Both the position numbers and the translations under genes were made by a program. A DNA stretch of 64,000 nucleotides from JAAYXS01 sp964550375. Lineage in GTDB: Bacteria; Planctomycetota; Phycisphaerae; UBA1845; Fen-1342. The notes under the pieces are model-generated. The model searched no databases, was not told the origin of the DNA, and was given only the letters and a program-made list of their open reading frames with translations. Of this stretch, positions 62,358 through 64,000 are shown piece after piece (position 1 is the stretch's first letter; each line of letters opens with the position of its first letter). The stretch is taken from positions 1-64,000 of the forward strand of contig CAZJYX010000019.1 in assembly GCA_964550375.1 (NCBI GenBank). Direction: 5' to 3'.

Positions 62358-63494
62358 TCATTTGGGCTCTGCGAGGGGCTCGTTGCTGACGGCTGTCGCC
62401 GTTTGAGGTATCTGGACCAGAGCTGGCCGGCGGCCGGCTCGCAGGGCCGGTATCAGGACGGTGAAGACTGTGCCGCCGTCGGGCCGCGGTTCGACGGATA
62501 GCGAGCCTTGGTGGGCGTCAACGATGCGGGCGGCGATGGGCAGCCCCAGGCCGGTGCCTTTGCCGACGGTCTTGGTGGTGTAGAACGGCTCGAAGATGTG
62601 CGGGAGGACGTCCGGGGGGATGCCGCCGCCGGTGTCCGCCACGTCCACCCGGATGGTCTGGGCGCCCTGGGACTGGTCGCTATCAGCGGCGGTGGTGGTT
62701 TGCCGGCGGATCCGCAGGATGAGTTCGCCGCCGTCGGGCATGCTGTCAACCGCGTTCAGCATCAGATTGACGAAGACCTGCTCGAGGAGCAGCGCGTCGG
62801 CCATTACGCGATCGTCCTGCGTCTGGTAGTCGCGCACCAAGCGGACTGCACGGGACTCGATGCGGCGTGCCACGGCCGTAATGGCGGCTTCCAGGGCGTC
62901 GGCGACCCGTGTTTCGGCCGGGCGGATGACGTGTTCGCGCGCCAGCGTAAGCAGGCGTCGGACGATGAGGTCGATGCGGGCCAGTCCGCTGTCGATGAGG
63001 TCCAGCATCTGGCGGGTACGTTCGTGGTCTCCCGTGGATCGTCGCAGGATACGGGTGCAGCTCTGAATCCCGTCGAGGGGATTGTTGACCTCGTGGGCGA
63101 CGCTGGCCGCCAGTTCGCCGAGGAGGGCAAGGCGTTCGGTTCGGCGGAGCTGCTCCTGGAGGCGTTTTTCCTCCTTGGTGGACTCCTCCAGGCGTGTGGC
63201 GAGGAGGTTGATGGCGGAGGCGAGCTTGTACAGGTCTTCGCCGGGGCTGGTGGGCAGGGTAGCCGTTGGGCGGCCGTGGCCGATGTCGTCGGCGACGCGC
63301 CGGAGGCGTCCGACCGTGCTGCGCAGCCAGCGACGGGCCAGGCGCTCGCAGATCCATACGACGATCATGACGCCGGCCATGCAGATAGCGATGGCGCGCC
63401 AGGCATCGGGCTGGACGAACCAGGCGATCACACCGCTCAGGACGATGCCCAGTTGGAGCAGGAGGAACAGCGTGTGGCGGAAGCCGCGCAGCAT
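62358..63494 (-). CDS. Sensor histidine kinase
   Basis: A 378-residue kinase with two transmembrane helices (about 8-26 and 33-50), a HAMP linker (about 52-105), then HisKA with SVAHEVNNPLDGI, where His134 is the phosphorylation site. The catalytic domain shows the N box NLMLNAVDSMP, G1 DTGGGIPP, F box FEPFYTT and G2 GTGLGLPI. There is almost no periplasmic sensing loop, so it may sense the membrane or a partner. No response regulator is adjacent. Confidence 0.93.
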   Translation of the reverse strand: MLRGFRHTLFLLLQLGIVLSGVIAWFVQPDAWRAIAICMAGVMIVVWICERLARRWLRSTVGRLRRVADDIGHGRPTATLPTSPGEDLYKLASAINLLATRLEESTKEEKRLQEQLRRTERLALLGELAASVAHEVNNPLDGIQSCTRILRRSTGDHERTRQMLDLIDSGLARIDLIVRRLLTLAREHVIRPAETRVADALEAAITAVARRIESRAVRLVRDYQTQDDRVMADALLLEQVFVNLMLNAVDSMPDGGELILRIRRQTTTAADSDQSQGAQTIRVDVADTGGGIPPDVLPHIFEPFYTTKTVGKGTGLGLPIAARIVDAHQGSLSVEPRPDGGTVFTVLIPALRAGRRPALVQIPQTATAVSNEPLAEPK

Positions 63495-63597
63495 GATGTG
63501 TGATTATCGCCGCCGCAGGCGCCGCGACAACGGGGTTACCGCTATTCGGACGCTCAGGGCGGCGTTTGCGCAGCGCCGCGGATGGTCGTTACGCGTT

Positions 63598-64000
63598 CTA
63601 TCCCGGCTGGCGCATGCGGCGCCGGCCATGACAGATGCCGGCCAGCGAGAGCGCCAACATCAGCGTCGCAGTCGCGGGGCACAGGCCGGTGATCGGCACG
63701 GCCGGGGCGTCGGCACCGGTGTCGTCCGTGTCGTCGCCGGTAATGTCGGCGACGCTACGGCTGGGTTGATCCGCGGCGTCGGGGAACTCGAAACCGGATA
63801 AGCGACCGTCCAGTCCGTCCGCAAGACCTCCGAGGATGGCAACACAATCGCATTCGGCTTCCAGTTCCGGCGCGATCGCGCCGTCGGCCACGGCTATCAG
63901 GCAGCGCATCAGGCACGAAGCGGGCGGTTCAGGTCGGCCGGCCGGCTCGTCGCAGGCGTCGCCGATGCCGTTGTTGTCGCTGTCGGCCTGGTCGGGATTG
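63598..64000 (-). CDS. Truncated surface protein with thrombospondin type-3 repeat and C-terminal anchor
   Basis: The frame runs off the right edge, so only the last 133 residues are visible. The first part shown is a thrombospondin type-3 calcium repeat, NPDQADSDNNGIGDACD. A region of unknown fold follows, then a C-terminal signal: Cys-Pro, a hydrophobic helix (LMLALSLAGI) and a basic end (HGRRRMRQPG). Such Cys-helix-Arg tails resemble sorting signals for surface anchoring. An internal ATG at 63909 is not the true start. Confidence 0.7.
   Translation of the reverse strand, partial: NPDQADSDNNGIGDACDEPAGRPEPPASCLMRCLIAVADGAIAPELEAECDCVAILGGLADGLDGRLSGFEFPDAADQPSRSVADITGDDTDDTGADAPAVPITGLCPATATLMLALSLAGICHGRRRMRQPG

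Overview
The window is a high-GC bacterial chromosome segment with about 54 protein-coding genes. It looks like a member of the PVC superphylum, most likely a planctomycete of the Phycisphaerae type. The clues are secreted proteins ending in dockerin-like calcium repeats beside a PEP-CTERM protein, a very large GreA fused to a long N-terminal region (also known in Chlamydiae), a DUF1844 protein, an Lgt with a large insert, TPR proteins carrying RNA polymerase alpha-CTDs, and ECF sigma modules with dissimilar anti-sigma partners. No rRNA, tRNA, CRISPR array, transposase or prophage was seen. Assignments come from reading motifs by eye; no database search was run.

Layout. 1-4.3 kb: two secreted dockerin proteins, the second with a gingipain-like (clan CD) catalytic motif. 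4.3-8.8 kb: ggt, panC, lgt and a DUF1844 gene. 8.8-14.5 kb: an operon of a TonB/TolA-like vWA protein, ExbB, two ExbD and a TPR protein. 14.5-20 kb: an acyl-CoA mutase large subunit, a SpoIIE-type phosphatase, a GNAT enzyme, a structured RNA candidate and murJ. 20-29.2 kb: leftward genes fliN-like, asnB, mutM, pilT, an FHA-GAF-phosphatase, dnaA and a GNAT enzyme. 29.5-33.7 kb: a thioredoxin-like lipoprotein, decayed gene remnants, the GreA fusion, a strong terminator and a UVR-motif fragment. 33.9-36.4 kb: a coupled PEP-CTERM/dockerin gene pair. 36.5-44.5 kb: DUF362, two bacterial PH-domain membrane proteins, then a leftward operon of a TPR/alpha-CTD protein, tgt, yajC and a secreted protein. 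44.7-48.8 kb: metH and smpB. 48.9-62.2 kb: three ECF sigma/anti-sigma modules, two glycine/serine-rich secreted proteins, a TPR lipoprotein, ribBA and argF. 62.3-64 kb: a histidine kinase and a truncated surface protein with a thrombospondin type-3 repeat.

Most notable observations. (1) The vWA protein carries the SxxxH transmembrane motif of TonB/TolA and sits directly before exbB-exbD-exbD, suggesting an energised envelope machine whose output domain is a vWA fold. (2) Two otherwise different dockerin proteins share a short C-terminal tail after the dockerin, and each gene is followed by a near-identical 104-bp hairpin repeat, 32 kb apart. (3) A secreted protein made of about twelve 15-residue glycine/serine repeats lies divergently from an ECF sigma gene with a perfect inverted repeat just before its ribosome binding site. 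(4) The acyl-CoA mutase lacks both substrate-carboxylate residues expected of methylmalonyl-CoA mutase. (5) A 123-nt segment upstream of murJ can form a closed junction of three perfect hairpins of unknown class.
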